DNA of 64,000 nt from Orthonyx spaldingii. Taxonomy: Eukaryota > Chordata > Aves > Passeriformes > Orthonychidae. The translations under genes and the position numbers were made by a program. This document shows positions 1-12,600 of this stretch, piece by piece. Every line of letters starts with the position of its first letter. Positions within the stretch are counted from its first letter, which is position 1. The stretch covers positions 1,293,570 through 1,357,569 of the forward strand of contig VZTJ01002448.1 in the NCBI GenBank assembly GCA_013397795.1, read 5' to 3'. The notes under the pieces are model-generated. The model was not told the origin of the DNA. It made no database searches and was given only the letters and a program-made list of their open reading frames with translations.

Positions 1-129
1 AATTTTTGCATTATTTGAGTCTTAATTAAAGAGAAAAAAAATTTAAAAATATTCTACTTCTAAGGTGACCCTGAAATTTAGAGCCTTTCCAGTAAACTTT
101 AATTTTGATCATTTTTTGTGAATTTTAAG

Positions 130-419
130 ATCTTGGACACATTTGTAATGAGAAACTTGAAGATCTCATTCAGTCATTTGCTGAACATTCTCAAGAGAAA
201 GCAATGGACAACAGAGAAGATGACTGTAATGAAGATTTACTTAAGGATATTGATAATGATTACAAAATAGAAGAGCATGAATTACACAATGAATATGAAA
301 TCCATCAGTTGGAGCCAGATATTGTACAAGATGAAGAAATGATAAGCAAAGATGCCTTTGAGTCAGAAGAGATGGAACTGAGGAGACGCAATAGATATGA
401 ATGGCATCTGCATATGTAA
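130..419 (+). CDS. Putative last coding exon of an unidentified gene (acidic C-terminus)
   Basis: An open frame runs from a candidate splice acceptor (AG at 128-129) through the ATG at 204 to the TAA at 417-419, so the ATG at 204 is probably internal rather than the start. About 96 residues are encoded. They are very acidic and charged, read as helical or coiled-coil-like, and end in a basic-aromatic tail (RRRNRYEWHLHM). Codon use and the even spread of charge look like real coding sequence. A possible 3' UTR with an ATTAAA signal follows. I do not recognise the protein. KRR1 lies upstream of CAPS2 in the same direction in human, once the GLIPR1 genes are discounted, but this sequence does not look like the Lys-rich KRR1 C-terminus as I remember it. 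A donor-like GTAAAA near 415 leaves open that the exon is internal. Earlier exons lie outside the window. Confidence 0.45.
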
Positions 420-1960
420 AACTTTCAAAAGCTTATGAATTCTTTTTATAATGTATGCACTTTAAACTGTTTGAAATGAAGTTATGTGCACTGCTATATG
501 CTTTAAAAAGAGGGGTGAAATACTGCCTTTGCTCGTATCTCTGACAATTCTGTAACTGACTTCAGTGGCAGCAGAATTTTACTCAGGATGTTTACATATT
601 TTTTCTATTTATTTTTTCCCTATAAAGATATTTCTATACTCTGTATATAATGCACTGTAATTACATCTGATGCTTCACTAAAATACTAGAATAGCTTGTA
701 ATTCAGACTATAAAGAATAGATGTTTCATAAATGTTTTGTAACTAGAAAGCATTATGCCACTTAAACTGTGACTTTCTTGAGTTTATTAAAGAGCATGCA
801 CTGATGAATTCAGCTCTTTGTGGAAAAATTTTCTCTTTGGGAGTGTGAAAAGCAGTGTGGGTTAAGTCTTTGAGATTCATTCATAGTTAAGTTTCTTTAT
901 TTGGAGAGACAAATTTAGCCATGGACACTGTACGAAAATAATAATGTCTGAATTTGCAGTCTCTTGAGTTTTATATGTCAACTTAATCCCTCATGTATTA
1001 CACTGGATCAGATCACTTAATTTCTTCCCCACGTGTCACTGGTTAAACTCAGCAGCTGTCTAATAACTAATTGATACCCATTAGTACTGTATCTGTTCCA
1101 CATTTATTTTAATACCATAGAATCTGACCTTTTGATTCATTGTAATACCTTTTTTTTTAACATCACAATTAACAGATGTATTGCTATGTACCATTCAAGA
1201 ACTGTGGGGTATGGATCTTTTATCAGTACATTATGCCAACTTGATAGTGGCCTTTTTAGGTCAGTGTTAGGAAAAGCATTTATTTTCCTTTGCCAGACTA
1301 ATTTTTGTCCATACGTTCATTTATTTGCTCATTTTTTGTTCACTTAATACACACACCTATGGTACTGCTGCCTTTAGTGACAGGAATTGCCTTAGAGGTA
1401 GGTCTGACAGTACAGCACTGTTAAATTTTCTGTTTTATAATTGCATAGCTTTTAAGTAGGCCAGTTATGATGCCTGAACTCTTCTGCCATCCTTATTCTT
1501 ACAGGAAAATAGCATGTGGATTTGTATTTGTGGAGGAAATGTACTGTACTTAAAGGGACTAAATTTATTATCGTGTCACTCACTGAAATGGAATGAATTG
1601 TTCATTCTGGTGTAGAAACATGGTATGTATTTGGTTCTAAAACGGAATCATACAGGCTTAGAAGTAGCAGCATCCAGAAATATATCCTTAGCATCCGTGT
1701 GTTAGTAGTTTTGCACTGAGATTTTGCCTAACTTTGGAAAACTGATTGACTACAGAGCCAGGGTTTGTCAAGAGGTGACAGATTTTTTTCCCCAAGAGAG
1801 AATGGATGAATCAGACGTGATCCTTGTATACAATTTGATTTTAAAAAAATGCCTGATGTTGCTCTGGTCATTCAGGACAACTGGAACTGTTTGGAAAAAA
1901 ATAATAATTTCGTAGAGGCTTTTTTCTGAAATGTCTAGTAAAGTGAACTGAAACTGATTT
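420..1960. other. AT-rich 3' UTR and intergenic stretch
   Basis: After the candidate 3' UTR (to about 810) I see only AT-rich non-coding sequence up to the CpG island. The short open frames here have no recognisable protein and no splice context. No clear mobile element was found. Confidence 0.4.
786..791 (+). terminator. Candidate polyadenylation signal ATTAAA
   Basis: ATTAAA lies about 370 bases after the stop at 417-419 and is followed within 50 bases by T- and GT-rich sequence (around 810-870), the usual arrangement downstream of a cleavage site. It would end the transcript of the unidentified upstream gene. Confidence 0.35.
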
Positions 1961-2960
1961 CAAAGCTATTGATCAGAGGGAACGATGGAGCGGGAGCCAG
2001 GCGCGCTGCGCTGCCGAGGTGTTTGCAGGGTACGGGTCAGTCCTGCTCCTTCCCGGCACTGGTGCCGGTGTCCTTTGCCGCAGCATTTCCCCGCCTGGAG
2101 CAGTGTTTGAATCATTACTGCTGTGGCTTTCACCTCCACGAGCCATGGGATGCTGCTGACACTTGAAGCCCTTGTCCGAAAGGCTCTGAGCTACTTTGGT
2201 GTGATCGCTGTGTTTGGTGTGACCCAGGCTACAAACACACACCGTGAGGTCTCTCGCCGCAGTTTCTAAGTCTCCGATTGCGGCTGCCAGGGTTGGCCGA
2301 GGGCAGAACCCGTGTGATGTGTAAGCGGCCGCCTGTCCCGGCGGGGCCGCAGGGCGGGCAGAGCCGCCCGGGGGCGCGGGGAGGGAGGGACGGCCGGGCG
2401 CCGGACAGGGTATTTCCGCAGGAGCAGCCGGGAATTCCGCTTCCCCGCTCCGCCGGGGTGCACCTTGCGACACTCTGGAGCGAGGCCTGGCTCGGCTCGG
2501 CCCCTCGGCACTGCTGTAGCCGGCATCCCCGGCCCAGGCGGCGCGGCCGGAGCGGCCAGGTGGGGCACGGGCACCGTGGAGACGCTGCGGGGACGGGCCC
2601 GGTCGTCAGCCGTGCGCCCTGCGGCCGCTGCGGTGAGACACAGCCCCTGCCCGCCGGGGTCCCGCGCCTCTCCTGGGAAAACGCATCATTCCCGGGGAGC
2701 TACTGAGCGCATGTTTATTTCGCCTCTTACAGCATTGCTGTTTGGTAAGAGTAATCTCAGCGTGTGAACCATTAAGTACAACAACGCTGTCTGCCCTGTG
2801 TGCCCTCAGGTGGGAGAATGCTCCGTTTCGGGAGAGCCTTGCGGCCGTGCGAGGCCGTTCTGCGTGCCCTGGGGCAGGGGTGCGGCGGGAGGGCGGTGCG
2901 GGTGGCGGGCGCCGTGTGCCCATCTCCGAGCAGGCCCTGCAGCCCTGCTCGGGAAAGGAA
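1960..2960. promoter_or_regulatory. CpG island, probable CAPS2 promoter and 5' UTR exon
   Basis: Base composition changes sharply from AT-rich to GC-rich with dense CpG from about 1980 to 2960. The island lies 600 bases upstream of the first coding exon of CAPS2, which begins with an AG acceptor and so needs an upstream non-coding exon. Donor-like sites that could end that exon include GTGAGA at 2633 and GTAAGA at 2745. The transcription start and the actual donor cannot be fixed from sequence alone. Open frames in the island on both strands look like by-products of high GC. A divergent transcript on the minus strand is possible but not shown. Confidence 0.7.
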
Positions 2961-3521
2961 AGGGGGCTTGGGAGTGGAAACTGCTCAGTGCCGGCAGCCT
3001 TGGGTTTGAAAATGAGTGTCTGATTGCTGGGAACTGCATGATGGACTTTTGGTTCGAAACTGGCTGGGTGGAAGGAGAAACAAGCAGAGCAGGAATACTT
3101 GATGAAATGTCACTCTGGATTTCTCGGAGTGTGCTGGGAGGGCCCTTAAGTCTTCTTGGAAATACCTGTTGCCAGGGTATTGAGCGATGGAGAGCCAGGC
3201 AGCAGTTGTAAGTGAAGAGTACAAAAGGTCTGATGTTGCCAAGGGCTAGCAAATTAGTGATACTGGAATAAGAAGGTATTGATAAGGGTAAGGAAAAATG
3301 GGAGTTAAGCTTGGGGTAAAAACATAAGTTTGAACAGGACTCTGGTTAAGCATTAATAATAAAAGACTGAAAGTAAGAGGTGATGAAAAAGGGAAACCCA
3401 ACAGCATTTCATAGCTTGCTGAACATAGTACCAAATCCTTTCTAATGCAGTAACTTTTTTTTTTCAGAAGTACTTAGATAAAAAATACATGGTTTTCTCA
3501 ATAGTATTTTCTGTTTTTCAG

Positions 3522-3628
3522 TTTGTTCTGAAAGCTGTCATTGAATTTACATGGATTTGGAAGTGAAAGGAGTTGCTGCATCCCCTCAAAGGAAGGCTGA
3601 GTTGTTGCTGAGGGGGAAGAAATGTCAG
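3522..3628 (+). CDS. CAPS2: CAPS2 coding exon 1 (residues 1-26, start codon)
   Basis: The acceptor is a pyrimidine tract ending in CAG at 3521, and the donor is GT at 3629. The first 29 bases are 5' UTR and ATG is at 3551. The peptide MDLEVKGVAASPQRKAELLL opens as in mammalian CAPS2, which fixes the start. The exon ends in phase 0. Confidence 0.88.
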
Positions 3629-6600
3629 GTAGTCAATAGAAGGCTTGTGATTGTTTTGCTTCCTTACTTTGACATTTTAAAAATATTTTAATCATACTTC
3701 AGAAGGTTCTTAGTTTGAAATTAGAATCCATTCTATAGAGAAGACAACTTTTAAAGAAATTATTTTTGTCAGAAAGGGATAGTTTAGTACGACAGCTTCT
3801 CTAATGAAGGCAAGAAATTCCAATCTAAACAGCTATCCTAGAATAACTGCTACTCTGAGTACTTAATTGGAATATGGAAAATTTAAGAATGAGCTAGTAC
3901 TTGCAATTAAGAGCAGCAGAGACTTGAACCTGTACTGTGTGCTGTCTCAGGCTGTTGGTGAAACTGACAACAGGTGTGTCTTGTGTTTTTGTTTTGCAAG
4001 ACAGTAATAAAGTAAAGCAGTCCCCAAAATATAATTTGAAAAGATGGGATTTTAGACTGACATAAAATGAATGTCAGTGATCTGTGTTCAGTATGAAGGG
4101 GAATTGTGTTTTCCAGGTATTCCTATTAGTCTATGCTTTGAGATAAGGTAGGTATGCAACCCTCACAGGATCACTATGGCAGAAACTTCAGGGCTAATTT
4201 TGCAAAGTCCCTACAAATACAATCTTGGTTTCTGAGGACTATTATTTTTCTTACCACTAAGATAAATATTAATATTGTTAGTAACAGTTGATTTTTCTCA
4301 CAGATGCTGTGTACTTTATGTCCATGAACTAACGTTAATTGCTAATCCTCCCTCAGTCCCCAAGCACCCATTTAACTTCCTTGTTTGTTGTATGACCCCA
4401 TTAAGGAATTCTTGGCGTTTGACTGCCAAGTTGCTGTTCTTTTCAGTTTGATTTGGAATGAAAAAGGATTTTTCATTCCAAATCTTTTGTAAATGATAAC
4501 ACATCAGTGTTATAATGTTACTGTTAATTTTTTAACCAGGTTTTTGAAAATTAAATACCTGTGGACAACGTGAACATTTGGGGCATTTAGGATAGGTTGT
4601 AAAAGAAAAGAAATGTCATTTTTTCTCTAATCACTCATCCCCTTTTTTTTTTTTCTTTCTTGTGCAACTGAGTCTCCAAATTTAGACTCCCTAGTCCACA
4701 TGATTCTTGGTAGTTTGCAAAAATAAATCTTAAAATTATGATGAAATCATGTGCTTCACCCCAGTGTTCGCAATGGTTTTTGTTTGTTTTCTTCCTGACT
4801 TGTTGATTTCTAGGCAAGGAATTATGTTAAGGCTTTAACACCCAGAATTAGGTCTGTTCTTTACCTCACCATAGCTGAAATGGTACAGAAAAGAGATAAA
4901 TGTGAGATTTAATGCATTGTTTTTGATGCCTTGAGGGTTTTACGTGCGTGCCCACACGGTGGCGGCGCTCATTAGGTGCGGAGAACTCCCAAACCTGGAT
5001 ACGCGGACGATGTGCTGGAGTCACTAGAGGGTAGTGTTGCCGAACTTCTACTTCGGGACCAGCTACCAGGGTGTATGGCAAGAAAGGAGTTACAGTTTTG
5101 TGGTTGCTCTCAGGTCGTGAAAGATGTTCGGGCACTGCTGGAAATAGGATTTTGCTCAGTTCAGGCTGTGCTGCTGAGATTTATGAGCTGAAAAGTGTGA
5201 AAACGAAAATGTTAGCCTTGGTTCTGAACGTTCCCGCACTGCTTTTTTTTTTCAGATTGGGAGGCCAGTTAGGTGACTTTTTACTTTGTGCTTGCCCCGA
5301 GCAACCTTCCCTACGGATTTGCTGCTAGCTGTTCTCAAAACAAAAGCCACAGGGGAGTGGATGAAACTTTGGCTCGAGCCTTTTTTTTCTTGCCATGTTC
5401 TTGCTCATTTGAGTTTGGAGATCTGTGTGGTATGCAGCCTTGAAAAATAAAGTGAACTCCCTAGTCATTGTCATGACTGCTATACTAAAGTTGAGATGAA
5501 CCTGAATTTGACTTACACCAAATATCAGGGGTTCTTTGGAGTCTGAGCCAGCTTCTTGTGAGCCAGCTGACTGTCAGTCTTGTGGTTTTGGTTTAAGGGT
5601 TGGTTCTCAACCAACAAGGGCAATGTGACCTAAAGCCTTGTGAGCAGTGACGGTACAAAGCCTCAGGAATATGGATTCTTTTTAATGTATTATTAATAGC
5701 TGATGTGGATGCTATCTAGATTCTTAATAGCTGGAAATCTTTCTGTCATGATGAATATTCAGTCTTTTAGTCTCATGATCTGTAAGAATCAGCTTTCAAT
5801 GAGAAGTGTTTGGTTTTTTCCCCTTGTTAGTAGTATCTTAGTTAAGTATGTTGGACAGATACTTTTAGCCACTAAGAGTATTTCAGGGAAATTGAAAGAG
5901 AGAACTATGCATTTGAATCCAGATCCTCTAGCTGTGTAATAATGTGTCATTCTTTTAGGGCTGGAGACCAGACAGACAGGCTACTCACAGTCCTCGCCCA
6001 CCAGAGTAAGTCTGTTTCTATTTCTGATCAGCTTGTTTAATTGTGTGTATTATTAGCAATGCATTTGCATTTGTAGTGACGTGTAACTTAGTGTCCCATG
6101 AAATTTATCATCATAGGTTTGTTTTCTGTGATTTGTATTTGGACTAGAATATTTGATGCATTGTTTGCTTTGGAATTAAGTTGATTTATATTTGGTTGAG
6201 TGGAGGTGTAATAACAGAATGGGTAAAGATGGAAGAGACCACAGTGGGTCCAACCTGCTGGTCCATCTGGTCCAACCACCCTGCTCAAGCAGGGACATCC
6301 CAGAGCACATTGCTCAGGATTACATCCAGATGGTTCTTGAGTATTTCCAGTGAGGGTGTCTCCACAACTTCTCTGGGCAATCTGTTCCAGTGCTCAGTCA
6401 CCTGCAGTGAAGAAGTTCTTTTTGAGTGGAATGTCCTGTGCATCAATTTCTGCCTGTTGTCTCTTGTCCTGTTGCTGGGCACCACCAAGAAGAACCTGGC
6501 TCTGTCCTCTTGACATCTCTTCAGAGAGTGTCACTCAGAACTTTCATATATATACATCGTTTTTCTTGAATATTTTCTGCTGCAAAAGGAGAAAAACTGT

Positions 6601-9600
6601 ATTTTAGCTATGGACTGCTTTTACAGTAAAAAATACAGAGAAACTGTTGTGAAGGGTTTTTACAGGCAATGGGAAATTTTGTTTTTGCTTTTAAAATTTA
6701 AAACCTTATAGTTACTTTGCCAGATAAGGAACATCTACTCTTCCAAGCACCATGATTGATAGTTTAGGCAGTTTTGTTTACTGAGATGCCTTAAAGCCAA
6801 TGTATGTAATTATTTTGTAAGTGTGTGTGACCATGACCTTTGATTCTTCATACCAAAGTCAAAAAGTTCTAATTTCTGTGTACTGTCTGTCGTTATCTAA
6901 TTAAAAAAGACTGTAAAATAAGGAGCTCTCTTACTCCAAGAAGTTACAATTGAGTTGCTTGGAAATATTGGTGGTAAAATATAAAAAAATACTTATTCTT
7001 GGTGCTCTGCAGTGTACCTGGAGTAAAGACAGAAGGCACAGAGATGCTTTGATGAATTAGAGATATTTTCATGTTTTTAAGCAGAACAAAATACTGAGGT
7101 ATGGTTGTCTTCCACTGTGTTAATGTCTTATGGAAAGTTCAGAAGATTTGCATCCCAAGTAGCAATTGCTTCCCTGTTGCCTCTCTGTTGACTGATTATA
7201 GAGGAATGTTGACACGGATGTGCTGTGGAAGACAAGAGTAAGATATCCCTGATTTATGATCTTGTTGCAGTAGCTCCTGTTGGGGAGTGAAGAGAAGCCA
7301 ATGCCAGAGTTAAAGAAGGGTCCTTTTCGGCTGCCCGGGTACTCTGCTACTGAGGAAGAGAAGCTCAGTGGCCACTTGCTGAGCTGAAGCAAGAGGGGCT
7401 AATAGAGATTTGCTGAGTAGGCCATATCCAGTTGCAGGGAAATTTTTGTGAAGGACCTAATAATAACTAATAGGCAGTGCTTTTATTGTAGTTAAAAAAT
7501 AAGGGAATGCATTGCTGTTAAAATTGTTTTAACTCCCTGCAGGGTGCCATGCCTAGATCTAGGGAGGCTGGGAGATTCTGATGAAGAGGTAATTGTAAAT
7601 TAATTCTTTCTTGAAAAGTGTTTAGAGTTCATATGTTTCAGAAGTTTATAAAAGTATCACTCTGAATATAAAACAATTATGATTGCTTGTCCTTTTTTTC
7701 CTGTGATTTTAGGATGGAGACTCTTACACACTGTACTCTGGAAGTTGTTCTCATAGGTGCCAACTAGATTCATCTTCAGATTGGAAAACGTCATTACAAA
7801 CTCCATATGCACAGCATCAACATGTCAGTCTGTCACTATAAATATCTTTATAATATATCCCTTTAGCAGTAATTTAGAAAAGCATACATATATTTTTTTT
7901 GGTATAAGTTCTCTTTTTTTCCCTTTTGGTTAGGCTCATATCTCCAAATGCTGGTCCAAAATATTTTTAGCAAAGTCCTTTTACTGAGATTCTTTAGAAT
8001 ATTTAGAAAAAGCTATTTTATTACATAGCTTAGCTCTTTGTTGATTAATACACTTACCCTTTTGTTGTACTTGTTTTTAAGAGATATATTAATAGTAGTA
8101 ATAATAGAGATTAGTGGTAGTAAGTGTATGATTGAAGACAAAACCCATGCTTACAAACACTAAGTATTATTTCTATGGAAGAATAGTTATTTCTGGTGAA
8201 AAGAAAACTTTTGGAGTTACTTGCAGCCATTTCATATTTTTTTTCTTAGGGCTATTGTCTTTAAAACAGAACTAACAGACATAAACTATGGAATTACATC
8301 TAATTTGTTGGAGCTCTTTTATTGTTAAAATTTCCTCATCACGTTAGCATTTTTTCCCCTGGATGACTAAGAAACTTAATCACCACTAGTCTTAAGTGCT
8401 TTTTAAGGAAAATCAGTAGCCCAGATGCTAACATTCTGGTTTATAGTACAGTGCAGCATTGTTCAGGATCAATATCCAATATAACAGTTTTAAGAGCTAA
8501 TTTAATTACTCAGTTATTACACTTCCCTGAATGCAGGAAAAGAGTTCTTTTGAACTCTTATATCTGAATTAAATGTGAACAAAATGAATGTGACAGCTTT
8601 TTATTTGATCATGATACATCTTAATTTCTGTTTTCCTTTAAACAGGTGTCTGGAAAACTTTGTCAGAACAAAATGGAGGTAAGGTAGTTGAAAAAATATA
8701 CACTGATAAAAAGTATTATCAGTTTGGTACCATGGTATATGGTCTGAAAATGTAACATGCTTTAACTTCTATGTGGCAGGAACTAGCTAATTGGAGAAAC
8801 TATTAAAAAATACATGGATTAAAAATCCATTATTTCAAAAATATTTAACTTACATATTGAAATGAGTGTTTAAAAAAAACTCCAGAATTTTAACTAGAGG
8901 GAAAACAGTTTTAAATTAATTTGTACATAACTTGTGCCCCTTGAAACAAATAATGCAGTAACTTGAAGGACAGAACTCCAGATTGGCTGAAGTTCAAGGT
9001 GAATCTGCCAAGGTCACTATTTTGTATGTTTCCCTATATAACCAAATGGTTTCTCTACTTGAGAAACAATTTCATTTAAGTAAAAATTGAAATACTAAGG
9101 TTTTTTTGGTCTTTTTAAAATAATGTACTAAGAATGTGCTAGTTTTTAGAATATATGCCCAACACAGGTATTTATACGCATCTTAAGATGTAACTGTAAA
9201 CATGTAACTACAGATAGGTTGTTTTCTGTTCTGTTGCCTTGTAAATAAATGTGCAGTGCAACCATGGTTGAGTTGCTATGGCCTTTTTGGGTCTGGATGC
9301 TTATGATTCCGCTGCTTGCTTTACCATTTTTTTTTAAACGCAGTTCGTATGTATAACCCTGTCAAGCTGCAGGAGTGTTAAGGGAAGGTTGGTGTGGCTT
9401 TGTTTGTTTCTAAGGGTCTTTCTCCCTTTCTTTTCTGCTTCCCTTCTGCCTTCATTATGTCTTAAATACTGAGTGCTTAATGTACTGGAACATATCTTCT
9501 GTTTACTTAGCCTTATTTGCTCTCCCTGTCTCTCTCTTTCTTTCTCTCTCTCTCCCCTCTCCCTTTTTTGCCTGAGTTGCTCCCCATTTTTTTTTTTTTN

Positions 9601-12600
9601 NNNNNNNNNNNNNNNNNNNNNNNNNNNNNNNNNNNNNNNNNNNNNNNNNNNNATTTTTTTTTTTTTTTTTTTTGTGGAGAAGATTTTCAAGCTGTTTTAA
9701 AACATTTTAATGTATTCCTCTGAGCGGCCTTTATTTCTGCATTGATTGCTTCTGGGGCTCTGACCAAGCTTTCCTTTAGCAAGCTAGATTCCAGCTTCTT
9801 CAATAACTGTGTAAGTAAATCTTCCTAAAATAGGTCACTTCTGGAAAAAAAAATTAAATACACTCTTATAATTCAGGAATTAACCAGTGAAGGGATGTGA
9901 ATCCTCTTTTGAAGCAGAAAGTTGGCTCTTCAAAAACATAAATCTTTTTGGGTTTTGAGAAATGGTTTTCTAGAGCAGGGCTGTAACACTGTTGTTGCAA
10001 GATGTCTTGCAAGTGTTGAGTAGAGATGCTAGAAAAGGCCACCTTACTTTTGTTATCGCTGAAGAAATATAACTTAAATATTGAAAGTCTTAAGTTATTC
10101 AGAGAGAGACAAAAGAATGGAATCTTGGGCTTCTGCCATTGCTGCTTGCTGCTCTTTCTACTGATCCCAGCCTCTGTTGTGTAGAGCCCTGAAAGGGGTG
10201 TAAGATTAGATAGGTACTTAGCTGTGCAGCTGGTGCTGGTCTAGGGAACAGGGTCCCAGTTCTCATCTGCCATACAAGAATATTAGAACTTCTGACCGTA
10301 AAACATCCATCCGCATGTTTTCAGTCATCCAAAACCAAATGCCAGAATTTCCATTTTATTGATGTTATAAGGCAGAACCACTGAATCTGACTTCTTTCTT
10401 TAAAAGTGATGTAAAACCATTTGATGGTGTATTTTTTAGATTTAAAAATGGTAGCCTTTGAAGAACTCAATGAAAATTAAGCCTGAATATGCAGTCCTGT
10501 TTGCATTTTTTCTTAATTTGAAGCATCAAGAAGTTTCAGACATTATACTGGATAGGAATTAAAATAATGCTGTTCTCATTCAATAGACCAGCCAGAGGCT
10601 TTCATATTAATTACTCATTGCTTTAACATTCTGTTTTGGAGCAGAAGACAAGACCAGAAAATCTGCCATCCCCCACAGACAGATACAAACGGAAGTATGC
10701 TCAGTATGAAGCAGATACGAAGGAAGAATATAAGCAGCATCCTCAGAGAATTGCAGAAAAGAAAAAAGACCAGTTCCAGTGTACAGACACTTCAATAAAG
10801 GTAGCTGGCAAAGTAGAAATCATATTTTGAAATAGCAAATGTACATGGCTGTTTAATGACATTGTTCACAAAGGTTTGCACATGTATGTAATTAATTTCA
10901 TGTTTTTATTGTAAAGAAATTGGCTCTTCCGGTCATGGTGGAAGCTTCCAGCAGCTTCTCACTGAAGCCACCTCTGTGCCCCCTCCCCGCTACCAAAAAA
11001 CAGGCTGTGCCAAACCAACACAACATGTAATTTCAGCATCTGATCTTGAGGAGGAAATAAAATACAGGAAGCTTGTTTCAGTTGTTGCAGAGCAAAAAAC
11101 TGAGGTGCTCTGAGAATTTGTGTATGGTTGTGTTCTCTGGTAAGGAAAGTAACACTGGCCCTCCTAGTGCACCTCCAGCCTGAGCATGAAGATTAGCAGA
11201 GAAAGCAAGAAGATCATGATGAAATGTTATTTCCAAAACGAGAAATTCATTCAAGCTTTTTTATTTTTTAAATGTAGAAGTATTTTAATTATTACTCTGT
11301 AAATTGGGACTGTATGTAGGACTTAAAAAAGGAGAAATGAAAGATTTAATCTGTTCCTTAGAGAACTATTAACACTGAAAATGCAGAGGAATATGGGGTT
11401 AAAATAATGGAAGATATTATCTGTACTTTTTGCTTTGGTGTTTTATAAAATTCAGTGTAGTTGGACTGCAAGCTGTATTAATTCTGCCAGGTTTCTTTTG
11501 TGTTTTTAAATTAAAACTAAGGTGGAAAGAAGGGAAGATCAGTGGAGAGAAACTGGAAAACAAAGGGGTGAAATAAAAAAGGGTAAAAAACCCAACTTTC
11601 ATCTTGTTCTGGAAGAGGTAGTGGAAGAGGGTGGTTGAACAGGGAAGGTGCATCATTGGTAGGCCTAAGGAAGCAAGAAACCTAAGTATGCAACAGCTGT
11701 GAGGACTGGTTGAATGCTAGATTCTGCTGAGGGTAGATGGCCATTTAAGAATTGTAATGAAAAGATAAGTATGCAGATGTTGATATTGTGAGCACATACT
11801 GTGCTCATTGCTTTTCAGAGAAAAGGTTTGTGATGAATAACAATGAGTTTACTGAATTTACTTTCTTAACATTCAGTAGAGTGAACAGGGAAGGTCTTTC
11901 AAAAGAAAGATTGTTTCACATGTTGTAGATAGCTTTAAAAGAGGTTTCTTTACAGTTGTGCTTCTAGTGATCAGATAAAGGAGAACCTGAAAAAACCTAT
12001 TAATAAACATTCTTTGAATAAGAGGTGAATGAAAAAAAGTTGGGTTATCTTCTGGTTTAGTTTTATGTTTGGTGGTGGATAAAATTATCTGTTCTGGAGA
12101 TTTGTTGTAGTTTGTTTTTTTTCTCCGTAATGATTCCACTCTAATATACTGGTCTGACAGTGTCATATCATCTGTTTTTTAAGGAGTGACTCCTTTATAT
12201 GCACTACTGCAAGCCCATCTAAAGGGTGTTTACAGAAGCAGCAAAGTTAATCTGAAAATGATGAAATAATGGCAAGTGTATACTGGGAGAGAAAAAGCAG
12301 AACTAGCTTTTTTTCTGGTGATTTTGGGTTCCAGAAAGATACTTGCTAAGCACTAGAAGCATGTGTGTCAGTTCTTCTCACAGGTTTTAATATAATGTCT
12401 ATCAGAACAATTTTTTGGTATTAGATATTATCACTGCCTGGTTAGATGAATAAATCAAAAGATTTCAATGCACTTGTTTTACTTGACTTGTAACAACTTT
12501 TCTTTCCTGAAAGAAGCTGCTTACGGAGGAGATTGCTAACAAAACCTACTCTTTTGATTTCTTTCCTATGCTACCTCCTTCCTGAGTTTTCCTGAGTAAA

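Larger units (their letters stand above)
3629..5958 (+). other. CAPS2 intron 1 of the coding region
   Basis: Non-coding. It holds a perfect short inverted repeat at 4450-4484 and a patch of unusual CpG density at about 4930-5240. No exon or mobile element was recognised. Confidence 0.6.

Noticed and set aside
1973..3252. Several 60-170 codon open frames on both strands around the first CpG island
   Set aside because: Composition-driven. None joins in frame with CAPS2 exon 1, whose own ATG is conserved.
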